Shown one piece after another: positions 17,449-26,067 of a stretch of 64,000 nucleotides of DNA. Origin of the DNA: Devosia sp. FKR38 (GTDB lineage Bacteria > Pseudomonadota > Alphaproteobacteria > Rhizobiales > Devosiaceae); NCBI RefSeq assembly GCF_005222805.1, contig NZ_STGC01000005.1, forward strand, positions 62,001-126,000. Direction: 5' to 3'. Positions within the stretch are counted from its first letter, which is position 1. Every line of letters starts with the position of its first letter. Made by a program: the position numbers and the translations under genes. Under the pieces are notes generated by a model, which worked only from the letters and a program-made list of their open reading frames with translations, had not been told where the DNA came from and did no database searches.

Positions 17449-18062
17449 ACCGCAGCCAGCCGTGATCGCCGGCCGATCAGAAATTCTGCGATGAGCAGAT
17501 TGGGCACCCAGCACAGCCAGGCGATGGCCGAATAGGCCCCGGCGAACTCCAGACCGGCGACCATCGACACTGGCAGGTAGAGCCGCAGCGTCACCGCGGC
17601 CAGCGTCAGGGCAATCGAGCGGATCATCCACACGCGATGTCCGGCAAGATTGCCGGCCATGGCCGAGCGGATGCCGGCGGCGGTGGTGGCCACCCAGAGC
17701 ACGGCCAGAAGGGCAAAGCCGGCTGCGGCAACCGGGCCAGCAGTGGTGGTCAGAGCAAGCCAGAGCCCGCCCAAGCCGCTCAGCAGCACCGCCACGCCAT
17801 AGACCCGCCCCAGCAGGCGATGGATGGCGCGATGCCTGTCGCGCAGGCCGCGCCAGAGCTGAAACGGCACCAGGGCAAGCGCCACCGGGGCGAGGCCCAC
17901 ATGGGTGAAAAAGGCCAATGGGCGCAAAGTGGCGTGATAGGCCACCGTGGGCATGGTCAGCTCCACGCCGGCGATGAGAAAACGCCACGACACCAGGGCG
18001 ACGCCCATGCACAGCACCCAGAACACCACATTGCGCACAGCGCCCAAGCTCGATACCAACAC
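17442..18062 (-). CDS. DUF2306 membrane protein
   Basis: 206 residues, GTG start at 18062. Five to six hydrophobic segments are visible, and the DUF2306 signature is seen around HATLRPLAFFTHVGLAP, HRAIHRLLGRVYG and AGHRVWMIRSIALTLAAVTLR with conserved His and Arg residues facing the membrane edges. The function of the family is unknown. It is transcribed divergently from a TetR regulator, with twin palindromes between the two, and so is its probable target. Confidence 0.78.
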   Translation of the reverse strand: MLVSSLGAVRNVVFWVLCMGVALVSWRFLIAGVELTMPTVAYHATLRPLAFFTHVGLAPVALALVPFQLWRGLRDRHRAIHRLLGRVYGVAVLLSGLGGLWLALTTTAGPVAAAGFALLAVLWVATTAAGIRSAMAGNLAGHRVWMIRSIALTLAAVTLRLYLPVSMVAGLEFAGAYSAIAWLCWVPNLLIAEFLIGRRSRLAAVQ

Positions 18063-18087
18063 GAGAGTTCACCCGATCTGATTGCAG

Positions 18088-18125
18088 CTTGACACTGTAA
18101 AGCAGCTTGGCTTGACACTGTCAAG
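18088..18125. promoter_or_regulatory. Twin palindromic operators between DUF2306 and TetR genes
   Basis: CTTGACACTGTCAAG (18111-18125) is a perfect 15-bp dyad with a 3-nt centre. CTTGACACTGTAAAG (18088-18102) is the same site with one arm mismatch. The centres are 23 bp apart. The arms contain TTGACA, so on the minus strand a -35 element for DUF2306 lies inside the operator. Binding by the adjacent TetR protein is inferred. Confidence 0.72.
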
Positions 18126-18145
18126 CTGACGTATTGAGGTACGGC

Positions 18146-18754
18146 ATGCCCGCACGCCCCGCCAGCCCGAAACCGGCCCATAGTCACCCCAATCTGCGGG
18201 AGGCGCTCATTGACGCCGGGCTGACCTTGCTGGCCAGCGAGGGCACGTCTGGCTTGACCCTGCGGAAATGTGCGGCGCTGGCCGGCGTTTCACATGCTGC
18301 GCCGGCGCATCATTTTGCCGGGCTGCCGGGCCTGTTGACCGCCATCGCCACGCGCGGTTTTCGCATCTTCGCCCAGACCATGCTGGAAGATGCAGCAGCA
18401 GCGCCCGACACTCCGCGCGCGCGGCTCTACGCTATCTGCACCGGCTACTACCGCTTTGCCTTTGAGCATCCAGCCCTGTTCGATCTGATGTTCAGGCAGA
18501 TGTGTGCGGAACCCGTGACCCTGGATGATGCTGAGCTGATGCAGGCCAGTGACGCGGCCTATGGTGTGCTGGCGCAGGCCTGCGCGCCCTTTGTGCAGGA
18601 CGGGCAGGCCGCGCAGACCACCCAGTTCCAGGTGTGGTCGCTTATCCATGGCTATGCCTGCCTGGCGCTCGCCAACAAATATGCGCGGGAAGAGTTCAGC
18701 AGGAACCTGCCAGCGCTGCTGTCGCTGCTCGACAAGCTGGAGCTGAAGGCCTAG
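18146..18754 (+). CDS. TetR/AcrR-family transcriptional regulator
   Basis: 202 residues from ATG 18146 (GAGG eight bases upstream). The N-terminal TetR HTH spans about residues 15-62 (LREALIDAGLTLLASEGTSG, then LTLRKCAALAGVSHAAPAHHF). The C-terminal part (IHGYACLALANKYA) resembles the WHG/TetR_C_13 ligand domain. It probably represses itself and the divergent DUF2306 gene through the twin operators. Its stop codon overlaps that of the convergent TerB gene in the tetranucleotide CTAG. Confidence 0.85.
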   Translation: MPARPASPKPAHSHPNLREALIDAGLTLLASEGTSGLTLRKCAALAGVSHAAPAHHFAGLPGLLTAIATRGFRIFAQTMLEDAAAAPDTPRARLYAICTGYYRFAFEHPALFDLMFRQMCAEPVTLDDAELMQASDAAYGVLAQACAPFVQDGQAAQTTQFQVWSLIHGYACLALANKYAREEFSRNLPALLSLLDKLELKA

Positions 18755-19164
18755 CTGGGCAGGCGGCGGTGGCGGGCGCGTGCGGCCACTTCGATGGCGG
18801 CGGTGGTGAGGCGATCCAGCTCGAGCTTGTCGCGCAGCATTTCGAGGAAGCGCAGCTCTTCCTGCTCAAGATGCAGATCGACCGCCGTCACTTCCACAGC
18901 CAGCGCATAGGCCGTGTCCTGTAGTTTGAAGGGCAGGGCCTCGATGGCGTCGTCGATCACCTGGTCGAGCCCGCCGGGGCCATTGAGCGTATCGGCGCAG
19001 GCATTGGCCACCTGAGCCAGGCGGGTCGTGTCAAAGCCCTCAAAGACCGGCAGGCGACCGATCAGCGCCTGGATGCGTGCCAGCTCTTCATGGGTCATCT
19101 GGCTGTCCGAAGACGCCGCGACAATCATCAGGTGGATCAGGGCGTCGTGCGCGCGATTGGGCAT
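18751..19164 (-). CDS. TerB-like (tellurite resistance family) protein
   Basis: 137 residues from ATG 19164. It is an all-helical protein with the TerB pattern: acidic helix pairs around MIVAASSDSQMTHEELARI and VEVTAVDLHLEQEELRFLEM, where aspartate/glutamate residues could bind a metal. The family is associated with stress and membrane sensing, but its biochemical role is unclear. A longer reading to 19275 lacks a ribosome-binding site. It is transcribed divergently from lysS. Confidence 0.75.
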   Translation of the reverse strand: MPNRAHDALIHLMIVAASSDSQMTHEELARIQALIGRLPVFEGFDTTRLAQVANACADTLNGPGGLDQVIDDAIEALPFKLQDTAYALAVEVTAVDLHLEQEELRFLEMLRDKLELDRLTTAAIEVAARARHRRLPS

Positions 19165-19308
19165 GAAAACTTCCGCATTTGACTTCTGATTGCGATAGCT
19201 AGGCGTCCGCGCCCCGCTTGGCAAGCACAGGACGGCGCGAAAACGTTGACGCGCCGGGTTGGGGATGCAACACAACGCGGCGTTTCCTCATCTTGAAAGG
19301 CTCGCCCT

Positions 19309-20955
19309 TTGTCGCCCGCTGTTTTGCCCGCTCTCGATCCCGCGTTCTTTGACGCCGCCCAGACTGCCCGCGCCTGGCCGTTCGAGGAAGCGCGCAAACT
19401 GGTCAAGCGGCTGGAAAAGTCCGGCAAGGGCGAAGCCCTGTTCGAGACCGGCTATGGCCCCTCAGGCCTGCCCCATATCGGCACCTTCGGCGAAGTGGCC
19501 CGCACCACCATGGTGCGCACGGCCTTCCGCCTGCTGACCCGCGACCAGGTGCCGACGCGCCTGCTGTGCTTTTCCGACGACATGGATGGCATGCGCAAGA
19601 TTCCCGACACCGTCCCCTCCAAGGAGGCGATGGAGCCGCATCTGCAAAAGCCGCTGACCGCAGTGCCCGACCCGTGGACCAATGAATATCCTAGCTTTGG
19701 CGAGCACAACAACGCCATGCTGCGCCGGTTCCTGGACACCTTCGGCTTCGACTACGAATTCGCCAGCGCCACCGACTACTACAAGTCTGGCAAGTTTGAC
19801 GCCGTGCTGATGCGCGCTGCCGAGCGCTATGATGACATCATGAAGGTGATGCTGCCCACCCTGGGCGCCGAGCGCCAGGCCACCTATAGCCCCTTCCTGC
19901 CCATCTCGCCGATCTCGGGCCGGGTGCTCTATGTCCCTATGAAGGACGTCGACGCCAAGAACGGCATGGTGACCTTCACCGACGAAGACGGCCGCGACAC
20001 CACCGTGCCGGTGACCGGCGGCCATGTGAAGATGCAGTGGAAGCCCGACTTCGGCATGCGCTGGGCCGCGCTGGGCGTCGATTTCGAGATGTTCGGCAAG
20101 GACCATCAGACCAATGCGCCGATCTATGACAAGATCTGCGAAATCCTCGGTGGCAAGGCCCCCGAGCACTATGTCTATGAGCTGTTCCTGGATTCGGAAG
20201 GTCAGAAGATCTCCAAGTCCAAGGGCAATGGCCTGACCATTGACGAGTGGCTGACCTATGCCAGCAACGAAAGCCTGGGGCTCTACATGTTCCAGAAGCC
20301 GCGCACGGCCAAGCGGCTGCATTTCGACGTCATCCCGCGCGCCGTGGACGAGTATTACAGCTTCATCGATGGCTACCAGAAGCAGGATATCGCCACGCGC
20401 CTGGAGAACCCGGTGTTCCATGTGCACTACGGTGCCGTCCCGACCACGCATATGCCGGTTACCTTTGCGCTGCTGCTGAACCTGGCCACGGCCTCGAACC
20501 CGGAAACGCCCGAAGTCATGTGGGGCTATATCTCGGCCTATGCGCCGGGCGTGACGCCGCAGACCCATCCACATCTCGATGCGCTCGTCGGCTACGCCAT
20601 GCGCTATTTCCGCGACTTTGTGCAGAAGTCCTATCGCGCCCCCGACGATGTCGAGCGCGTTGCCCTCGAGGCCCTGTCGGCTGCCTTCGGTACACTGCCG
20701 GCCGATGCGGACAGCGAAGCCATCCAGAATGCGGCGCTCGACGTGGCGCGCGGCATCGAGCGCTATCAGGATCACTCCCGCACCGGCCCCAATGGCGGTC
20801 CGGGCGTGTCCGGCGAGTTCTTCCAGATGCTCTATCAGGTGCTGATCGGGCAGGAGCGCGGCCCCCGCTTCGGCTCTTTCGCGGCGCTCTACGGCATCGA
20901 CAACAGCCGCCGGTTGATCGCCGACGCCCTCGCAGGCAAGATGCTGGCCCAGTAA
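19309..20955 (+). CDS. lysS: Lysyl-tRNA synthetase, class I
   Basis: 548 residues, TTG start with GAAAGG eight bases before it. It attaches lysine to tRNA-Lys. Rossmann-fold signature motifs are present: [17 protein letters not shown] (HIGH-type, about residues 48-64) and [11 protein letters not shown] (KMSKS-type, about residue 300). Class I LysRS is the archaeal-type enzyme that replaces the class II form in alphaproteobacteria. The length agrees with the family. It stands as a single gene between TerB and the XRE/DUF2975 pair. Confidence 0.95.
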   Translation: MSPAVLPALDPAFFDAAQTARAWPFEEARKLVKRLEKSGKGEALFETGYGPSGLPHIGTFGEVARTTMVRTAFRLLTRDQVPTRLLCFSDDMDGMRKIPDTVPSKEAMEPHLQKPLTAVPDPWTNEYPSFGEHNNAMLRRFLDTFGFDYEFASATDYYKSGKFDAVLMRAAERYDDIMKVMLPTLGAERQATYSPFLPISPISGRVLYVPMKDVDAKNGMVTFTDEDGRDTTVPVTGGHVKMQWKPDFGMRWAALGVDFEMFGKDHQTNAPIYDKICEILGGKAPEHYVYELFLDSEGQKISKSKGNGLTIDEWLTYASNESLGLYMFQKPRTAKRLHFDVIPRAVDEYYSFIDGYQKQDIATRLENPVFHVHYGAVPTTHMPVTFALLLNLATASNPETPEVMWGYISAYAPGVTPQTHPHLDALVGYAMRYFRDFVQKSYRAPDDVERVALEALSAAFGTLPADADSEAIQNAALDVARGIERYQDHSRTGPNGGPGVSGEFFQMLYQVLIGQERGPRFGSFAALYGIDNSRRLIADALAGKMLAQ

Positions 20956-21026
20956 AAACGGGCGTGGCGCATGGACTACGGAAACATGCACCACGCCAGT
21001 CTACCCGCCGCTGTCGCGGCCGGTAA

Positions 21027-21254
21027 TTACTCCGCCGCTGTGTCGGCGATATGCTCGAGAATGTCGCCCGGCTGGCACGCCAGATAGCGGCAGATGGCGT
21101 CGAGGGTGTCGAAGCGGATGCCCTTGACCTTGCCACCCTTGAGCAGGCTCAGATTGGCTTCGGTGATGCCGATATATTCGGCCAGGTCCTTGGACTTGAC
21201 GCCGGTTTGCGCCAGCACGACGGCCAGATTGATCCTGATGGCCATGCCGGTCAC
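21027..21254 (-). CDS. Small XRE-family regulator (YozG-like)
   Basis: 75 residues; a GTG at 21254 overlaps the DUF2975 stop (GTGA), and an ATG three codons later (21245) is the more typical family start. It is almost entirely one Cro/C1-type HTH: INLAVVLAQTGVKSKDLAEY followed by IGITEANLSLLKGGKVKGIR. It is the standard partner of DUF2975 proteins (as in YozG/YoaS) and is co-transcribed with it. Confidence 0.87.
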   Translation of the reverse strand: MTGMAIRINLAVVLAQTGVKSKDLAEYIGITEANLSLLKGGKVKGIRFDTLDAICRYLACQPGDILEHIADTAAE

Positions 21255-21838
21255 ACGAACTGACTGTTTTCTTCAGCGACGATGGCGGCCTTTTCCATGG
21301 CCCAGGCCAAGGCAGCAATGGTGGCGGCAAACAGCGCCATCAGCAGCATGTCGCTGTTAAGGGCAATAGCCAGCTGGCGCTTGCCCGGCCCGGCGTTCCA
21401 GGTCAGCAACAGCACCATCAGCGTATAGCCGACCGGCTTGGCCAGGGCCGCCACGCCCATACCAAGGGCGAAGTCGCGCAGACCCGCGATGCCCCGGGGG
21501 GCGAAGGGATGGCCCTTGGCGAACGCACGAAAGCAGACCCCAAGCCGGATCAGCCCCCAGGACAGCGGCAGCACGGCCAATAGGGTTACCACAGCGGCGA
21601 TCAGGCGCTGCATCGGGCCAAACTCCCCCAGCAGTTCGGGCGCCAGGGTCACCTGGCGCAGGATATCGTCCTGATCGGCGAGGCCCCAATAGAGCGCGAC
21701 ACCCAGCGGCAACAGCGCCGCAAGGGCAGCTGCGCCTGTGCCGGCGGTGTTGAACAGCAGCGCCGTGCGCGCGGCAATAGGAACGCTGAAGCCAGGATAG
21801 GTGCTGGCATGCAGGGGCGTGGCTTTGATGTCGATCAT
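21251..21838 (-). CDS. DUF2975 membrane protein (YoaS-like)
   Basis: 195 residues from ATG 21838, with GGAG eight bases before it. Four hydrophobic segments are spaced as in the DUF2975 family, with the basic/aromatic link LIRLGVCFRAFAKGHPFAP in the middle. The function of the family is unknown; it is nearly always encoded with a small XRE regulator, as here, and the pair is often read as a membrane sensor with its transcription factor. Longer in-frame readings upstream cross the intergenic dyad and are not favoured. Confidence 0.82.
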   Translation of the reverse strand: MIDIKATPLHASTYPGFSVPIAARTALLFNTAGTGAAALAALLPLGVALYWGLADQDDILRQVTLAPELLGEFGPMQRLIAAVVTLLAVLPLSWGLIRLGVCFRAFAKGHPFAPRGIAGLRDFALGMGVAALAKPVGYTLMVLLLTWNAGPGKRQLAIALNSDMLLMALFAATIAALAWAMEKAAIVAEENSQFV

Positions 21839-21876
21839 CACTGGGTCTCCTTGATAGGCCTTCTCTAGTCCAGAAA

Positions 21877-21893
21877 TTATCGTTTGACAATAA
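21877..21893. promoter_or_regulatory. Probable operator for the XRE/DUF2975 operon
   Basis: TTATCGTTTGACAATAA is a 17-bp imperfect dyad (arms TTATYGT/ACRATAA) placed 39 bp before the DUF2975 start, in the space shared with a divergent secreted-protein gene. It is AT-rich in GC-rich surroundings. Binding by the XRE protein is inferred. Confidence 0.55.
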
Positions 21894-21944
21894 GAAAATG
21901 CTGCAAAAGAATATGGACGCATTGTTTTGCAATAAGGAGTTGAT

Positions 21945-22334
21945 ATGCGTCGTTCTGTTTTCGCCGGCCCCGCGCTGGCTCTGTCCCTCGTGCTGCTTGG
22001 GGCCACTGCGGGCCATGCCACCCCCACCACCAGCAAGGGCCAGATCTCGGTGGCCCAGGTGCTCGAAATGGTGGATCTCGCCAAGTCCGATCCTGCCGCC
22101 CGCATGACCGTGATCGCCTATCTCGCCGGCGTCGGCGAGACGGCGGGGATCCTGCTGTCGGAAGCCCAGCAGCGTGGCGCCACGCCCATGTCCTGCAGCA
22201 AGAGCTTCAACCTCGATGAAACCGTTGTGGCCAGCGCGCTGACCGCCGCTGTGCCCGATCAGGCGGGTTGGGCCGAAACACCGGCCACGCCCATTGTCGT
22301 CGCTGATCTGTTCAAGCGGGCAGGGTGCCACTGA
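21945..22334 (+). CDS. Secreted protein of unknown function
   Basis: 129 residues; the ATG is preceded by AAGGAG at seven bases. The signal peptide is clear (GPALALSLVLLGATAGHA, cleavage after GHA). The mature part is about 105 residues, mostly helical by composition, with two cysteines (MSCSKSF and the penultimate Cys of AGCH) that could form a disulfide in the periplasm. No family was recognised. The gene is divergent from DUF2975 and convergent with DUF2087. Confidence 0.7.
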   Translation: MRRSVFAGPALALSLVLLGATAGHATPTTSKGQISVAQVLEMVDLAKSDPAARMTVIAYLAGVGETAGILLSEAQQRGATPMSCSKSFNLDETVVASALTAAVPDQAGWAETPATPIVVADLFKRAGCH

Positions 22335-22374
22335 GGCGGGTCCATTCGCGCAAAGGCGTTGCCTGGCGGTGGCT

Positions 22375-22716
22375 CTAGCTGCCGCTGGGCGACACCCGCG
22401 CCAACAGGGCACGCGCTTCGGGCGGCATGTCATGGCTGATGCGACGGTACACCCGCCCATTGGGTGTCCGCCGCAGCAGGTCGAGGTCGACCAGCTCGCG
22501 GCGCAGCAGCGCATAGTCGTCATACTCGTGCCAGTCGCGCAGCATGGCGCTGACTTCCGGCTCGCTCATCTGCCGGTCTTCCGGCAGATAGGACCACACC
22601 ACCCAGAGCGCCAGCAATTGGTCAGCCCGCTTGCTCGGCCAGCGCAGCAAGCGCCCACTGGCGTCAAAGCACCGCGCCACCCGGTCGATCTTTTTGGGGT
22701 CGATGGCGTCGGTCAT
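22375..22716 (-). CDS. DUF2087 domain protein
   Basis: 113 residues. The DUF2087 core is clear: RWPSKRADQLLALWVVWSYL, then YDDYALLRRELVDLDLLRR and NGRVYRR. This small domain often follows regulators or acetyltransferases and probably binds nucleic acid or a protein partner; no activity is known. Its ATG overlaps the stop of the acetyltransferase gene (ATGA), making it third in a tightly coupled operon with the S24 repressor. Confidence 0.8.
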   Translation of the reverse strand: MTDAIDPKKIDRVARCFDASGRLLRWPSKRADQLLALWVVWSYLPEDRQMSEPEVSAMLRDWHEYDDYALLRRELVDLDLLRRTPNGRVYRRISHDMPPEARALLARVSPSGS

Positions 22717-23162
22717 GGCTGCAACAGCTTGCGGAAGTACACCACGCGCTGGGTCTCTTGGAAACCGAGCGCGGTGTGCATGCTGTGGCTGTCCAGATTA
22801 TCGAGCGCAGCATCAGACGCGAACTCGCTGATGCCCCGCGCCACGGCCCAGCCTTCGACGGCGGCGACCAGCTGGCGCGCCACGCCGTGGCGGCGATGCG
22901 CCGGGTCAACATAGATGCCTTCCAGAAACGCCGCTGGCGACGTCTTGCAGCCATTGACAAAGTCATGCCGCAGGGCGGCTTCCGCCAGGCCAATGGCCGC
23001 GCCGGTGTCGGAGCGCGCGATGAAATTGGCCGTCTCGTCCGCCGATGCGAGCAAGCCGGCGATGTCGGACAGATGCGCGTCTGTCCCATGCTTGGGCCAG
23101 AGCGCCTCGCGCAGGGCGAGCCAGTCGGCGATGTCGGCCTGAGTCGCCAGCGTGACGATCAT
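22713..23162 (-). CDS. GNAT acetyltransferase resembling aminoglycoside 6'-N-acetyltransferases
   Basis: 149 residues from ATG 23162, which overlaps the S24 stop (ATGA). The whole length matches the AAC(6')-I pattern: IADWLALREALWPKHG at the N-terminus, RHDFVNGCKTSPAAFLEGIY, the acetyl-CoA motif AHRRHGVARQLVAAVEGWA, and the ending SDAALDNLDSHSMHTALGF followed by QRVVYFRKLL. Such enzymes acetylate the 6'-amine of aminoglycosides; chromosomal members may have other natural substrates. It is co-transcribed with a LexA-like repressor and DUF2087. Actual resistance cannot be concluded from sequence. Confidence 0.8.
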   Translation of the reverse strand: MIVTLATQADIADWLALREALWPKHGTDAHLSDIAGLLASADETANFIARSDTGAAIGLAEAALRHDFVNGCKTSPAAFLEGIYVDPAHRRHGVARQLVAAVEGWAVARGISEFASDAALDNLDSHSMHTALGFQETQRVVYFRKLLQP

Positions 23163-23803
23163 TGGCTGGCCCAGATGATGCGGGCGATCCACTCGACCTG
23201 GCCGAGATCAAGGATGCGCGGCTCATAGGCCGGGTTGAGCGAATGCAGCTCGATCTGCCGGGCCGACTGGCGCGCCAGGATCTTGGCCATCACCTCGCCA
23301 TCGCGGGTCTTGACCACGACACGATCGCCGCGCCGCACCTGCTCGGTGGGCGAAACGACGATGCGGTCGCCCTCCCGATAGAGCGGTTCCATGGAATCGC
23401 CGGTGACTTCGAGGGCATAGATGCCATTGTCGCCCGGCGAGGGCAGGGCGACCTCATCCCAGCCCTGGCCGGCGGGAAAGCCGGCGCTGTCGAAAAAGCC
23501 GCCACTGCCCGCCTGGGCCAGGCCGAGCAGGGGGACGGTGGGCGTATTGGCCGCCGCGCCGCCGAACTGCAGAAAGGCGCCCGTGCCGGAGAGGAAGGTG
23601 TCAAAACTCTCCCCGGTGGCGTCCAGGATCTTGGAAATGCTCTCGGTGGACGGCCAGCGCTCCCGCCCGTCCTTGCTGACGCGCTTGGATACATTGAAGG
23701 CGGTGGCATCAAGCCCCGCCAGCTTGGCCAGCGCCGATACGGAATGACCATGGCGCCGCGCCAGCGCGTCGATCCCATCCCATATGGCGCGGTGTGACAG
23801 CAT
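23159..23803 (-). CDS. S24-family (LexA/CI-like) self-cleaving repressor
   Basis: 214 residues. The N-terminal HTH (about residues 8-40, HSVSALAKLAGLDATAFNVS) is joined to a C-terminal S24 peptidase domain. The catalytic serine is in GDSMEPLYREGD and the lysine in GEVMAKIL, so RecA-stimulated self-cleavage is possible. A cleavage-type AG dipeptide is visible in GLAQAGSGG. It differs from LexA by an XRE-like rather than winged HTH. It is first in an operon with overlapping acetyltransferase and DUF2087 genes. Confidence 0.85.
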   Translation of the reverse strand: MLSHRAIWDGIDALARRHGHSVSALAKLAGLDATAFNVSKRVSKDGRERWPSTESISKILDATGESFDTFLSGTGAFLQFGGAAANTPTVPLLGLAQAGSGGFFDSAGFPAGQGWDEVALPSPGDNGIYALEVTGDSMEPLYREGDRIVVSPTEQVRRGDRVVVKTRDGEVMAKILARQSARQIELHSLNPAYEPRILDLGQVEWIARIIWASQ

Positions 23804-23829
23804 GCGTGAGGCCCGTTTGCAGGAACTGT

Positions 23830-23857
23830 GTCTTAGGTGTGGAATTAAGTCCTAGGT
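23830..23857. promoter_or_regulatory. Direct repeats upstream of the S24 repressor
   Basis: GTCTTAGGT (23830) and GTCCTAGGT (23849) are direct repeats 19 bp apart, 27-55 bp before the repressor start. They could be autoregulatory half-sites. No canonical LexA box was recognised. Low certainty. Confidence 0.4.
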
Positions 23858-23936
23858 TCTAGCAGGGGGCGGAGGCGGTGTAAAGAGTGGGGGGAGGCGC
23901 TTGCCGCCGGGCCAGCCCGCCATTAGGTTCGCCACC

Positions 23937-24293
23937 ATGAGCACCCCTGAATTCGTCTACAAGATCGCCACCCTGGCTGCCTGGGCGCCTGCCCGTGACA
24001 CAGCGGCCTTTGCCGGCATGCCGATCGATGCCAACGATGGCTACATCCATTTCTCCAGCGCCGAGCAATTGGCCGAGACGCTGCGCCTGCATTTTGCCGG
24101 CCAGTCCGACCTGGTGCTGCTGGCGGTGCGCAGCGCCGATCTGGGCGCTGGCCTGGTGTGGGAAGCCTCGCGCGGTGGCGCGCTGTTCCCGCATTTCTAC
24201 GGTGGTCCCTTGCCCACCGCTGCCATTGCCTGGGAAAGCGCCATCAGCGTCGCCAGCGATGGGTCCTGTGCTTTGCCCGAGGCCGTTCGATGA
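23937..24293 (+). CDS. DUF952 domain protein
   Basis: 118 residues from ATG 23937. The DUF952 signature is present: YKIATLAAWAPARDT, DGYIHFSSAEQLAET and FPHFYGGPLP. The family has an ADP-ribosyltransferase-like fold but unknown activity. Its stop overlaps the pyrD start (ATGA); this DUF952-pyrD pairing recurs in rhizobia-like bacteria and implies translational coupling. Confidence 0.85.
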   Translation: MSTPEFVYKIATLAAWAPARDTAAFAGMPIDANDGYIHFSSAEQLAETLRLHFAGQSDLVLLAVRSADLGAGLVWEASRGGALFPHFYGGPLPTAAIAWESAISVASDGSCALPEAVR

Positions 24294-25399
24294 TCCTGTC
24301 TGCTCTTTCGCACTTGCTCCGCCTGCCCGCCGTTTCCGGTCTCGCCCAGCAGAGCCTGCTCAAGATGGATACCGAGACGGCGCATGCGGCGACAATTGCC
24401 GCGCTGCGCATGGGCCTGTCGCCCGAGGCGCAGCAACCGGACGCGGCCGAACTCAGGACCACGCTGTGCGGTCTCGAATTGTCCAATCCGGTCGGCATGG
24501 CCGCAGGCTTCGACAAGAATGCCGAAGTGCCGCGCCAGCTGGCGCGCCTCGGCTTTGGCATGGTTGAAATCGGCACGGTGACCCCGCGTCCGCAGATGGG
24601 CAATGCCAAGCCGCGCCTGTTCCGGATTACCGAGGCCCAAGGCGTCGTCAACCGCATGGGCTTCAACAATGAGGGCCATGCCGCTGCCTTCGAACGGCTC
24701 AAGGGCCTGCGCGTGCCCGCGGCGCTTGGCGTCAACATCGGCGCCAACAAGGACAGCGAGGATTTCGTCGCCGACTATGTCGCCGGGGTGAACACCTTTG
24801 CCGACATCGCTGATTATCTCACCGCCAATATTTCCTCGCCCAATACGCCCGGCCTGCGCAATCTGCAGGCCGACGAGGCGCTCAAGCGCCTGTTGGGTGA
24901 AGTGCTCGCCGCCCGCGCCAAGGCGCGCACCCGCGTGCCGGTGTTCCTCAAGATTGCGCCCGATCTCGATGAAGCGGCGCTCGATGCCATCGCCCGCGTC
25001 GTGCTGGCCACCGATCTCGATGGCCTGATCGTCTCCAACACCACCGTCAGTCGCGACACCGTGGCGGGTCTTGAGAATGCCGAGGAAACCGGCGGCCTCT
25101 CCGGCAAGCCGCTGTTTGACCTGTCGACCCGCAAACTGGCCCAGATGCGCCAGCGCGTCGGCGACCTGCCCATCATCGGCGTTGGTGGCATTCATTCGGC
25201 GGCCTCGGCCCTGGCCAAGTTTGAGGCCGGCGCCAATGCCATCCAGCTCTATTCGGCCATGGTGTTTGGCGGCTTCGACCTGCTCGACACCATCAAGCGC
25301 GGCCTGGTGGCCGGCGTGCGCGCCCAGGGCCAGACCAATATCGTGGCGCTTGTCGGCAGCAAGACCACCGATTGGGCCGAAGGCCGGGCCTCCGCCTAG
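24290..25399 (+). CDS. pyrD: Dihydroorotate dehydrogenase (quinone), class 2
   Basis: 369 residues. It oxidises dihydroorotate to orotate with FMN and membrane quinone in pyrimidine synthesis. The class 2 N-terminal helical extension is present (LRLPAVSGLAQQSLLKM). Core motifs include NPVGMAAGFDKNAE, TANISSPNTPGLRNLQ with the catalytic-loop serine, IVSNTTVSRDT, and the FMN-phosphate segment GVGGIHSAASALAK. The length is typical. The last bases overlap the convergent response-regulator gene (CTAG). Confidence 0.94.
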   Translation: MILSALSHLLRLPAVSGLAQQSLLKMDTETAHAATIAALRMGLSPEAQQPDAAELRTTLCGLELSNPVGMAAGFDKNAEVPRQLARLGFGMVEIGTVTPRPQMGNAKPRLFRITEAQGVVNRMGFNNEGHAAAFERLKGLRVPAALGVNIGANKDSEDFVADYVAGVNTFADIADYLTANISSPNTPGLRNLQADEALKRLLGEVLAARAKARTRVPVFLKIAPDLDEAALDAIARVVLATDLDGLIVSNTTVSRDTVAGLENAEETGGLSGKPLFDLSTRKLAQMRQRVGDLPIIGVGGIHSAASALAKFEAGANAIQLYSAMVFGGFDLLDTIKRGLVAGVRAQGQTNIVALVGSKTTDWAEGRASA

Positions 25400-26067
25400 G
25401 CCTTTTCGGCCCCGGTCGAGAACAGCGCCTCGAACTGCCCGTCCTCGATGCGCGCGGCGGCGATCACCGCCTGGGTGCGGCTATCGACGTCCAGCTTCTG
25501 CAGGATCGCCGAGACATGCGCCTTGACGGTGGCCTCCGAGATCGAGAGCTCATAGGCGATCTGCTTGTTCATCAGCCCGTCGCTGAGCATCATGAGCACG
25601 CGCACCTGCTGCGGCGTTAGCGTCGACAGCCGCCGCATCAGCGCGCTATGGGCGTCTTCCCCGCTCAGCGTCGTCCCCTCGGGCACAAAGACATCGCCAT
25701 TGAGCACCGTTTCGATGGCGCGGCGGATCTCGGTGGGGCCGACAGATTTGTGCAGATAGCCGGCGGCGCCCAGCTCGAAGGCGCGCCGCACCACCGTGCT
25801 GTCTTCGACGGCCGAAATGATCATCACCGGAATGTCGGGATATTGCGCGCGTAGCAGCAACAGGCCCGAAAAGCCGCGCACGCCGGGCATGTTGAGATCG
25901 AGCAGCACCAGATCACAGTCGCGATCAGCATCCAGCGCACTGCTGAGGCCCGTCAGGTCCCCGGCTTCCTCGACACTGATGGTTGCGTCTCCCCCGGACA
26001 GGGTCTGCCGCAGCGCGGCGCGGAACAACGGGTGATCATCCACGATAATGATGCGACGACGGGTCAT
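25396..26067 (-). CDS. NarL/LuxR-family response regulator
   Basis: 223 residues from ATG 26067. The receiver domain is intact: acidic pair in IIIVDDHP, phosphoacceptor Asp in LVLLDLNMPG, Lys in YLHKSVGP. The C-terminal LuxR HTH covers about residues 147-205 (LTPQQVRVLMMLSDGLMNKQ, IAYELSISEATVKAHVSAIL). No histidine kinase gene adjoins it, so it is an orphan regulator here. Confidence 0.9.
   Translation of the reverse strand: MTRRRIIIVDDHPLFRAALRQTLSGGDATISVEEAGDLTGLSSALDADRDCDLVLLDLNMPGVRGFSGLLLLRAQYPDIPVMIISAVEDSTVVRRAFELGAAGYLHKSVGPTEIRRAIETVLNGDVFVPEGTTLSGEDAHSALMRRLSTLTPQQVRVLMMLSDGLMNKQIAYELSISEATVKAHVSAILQKLDVDSRTQAVIAAARIEDGQFEALFSTGAEKA

Noticed and set aside
19462-20994. 510-codon antisense frame across lysS
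   Set aside because: Shadow of a clearly recognised class I lysyl-tRNA synthetase.
23804-23936. LexA SOS box before the S24 repressor
   Set aside because: No GTTC-N7-GTTC or CTGT-N8-ACAG match was found; only the GTCYTAGGT repeats.
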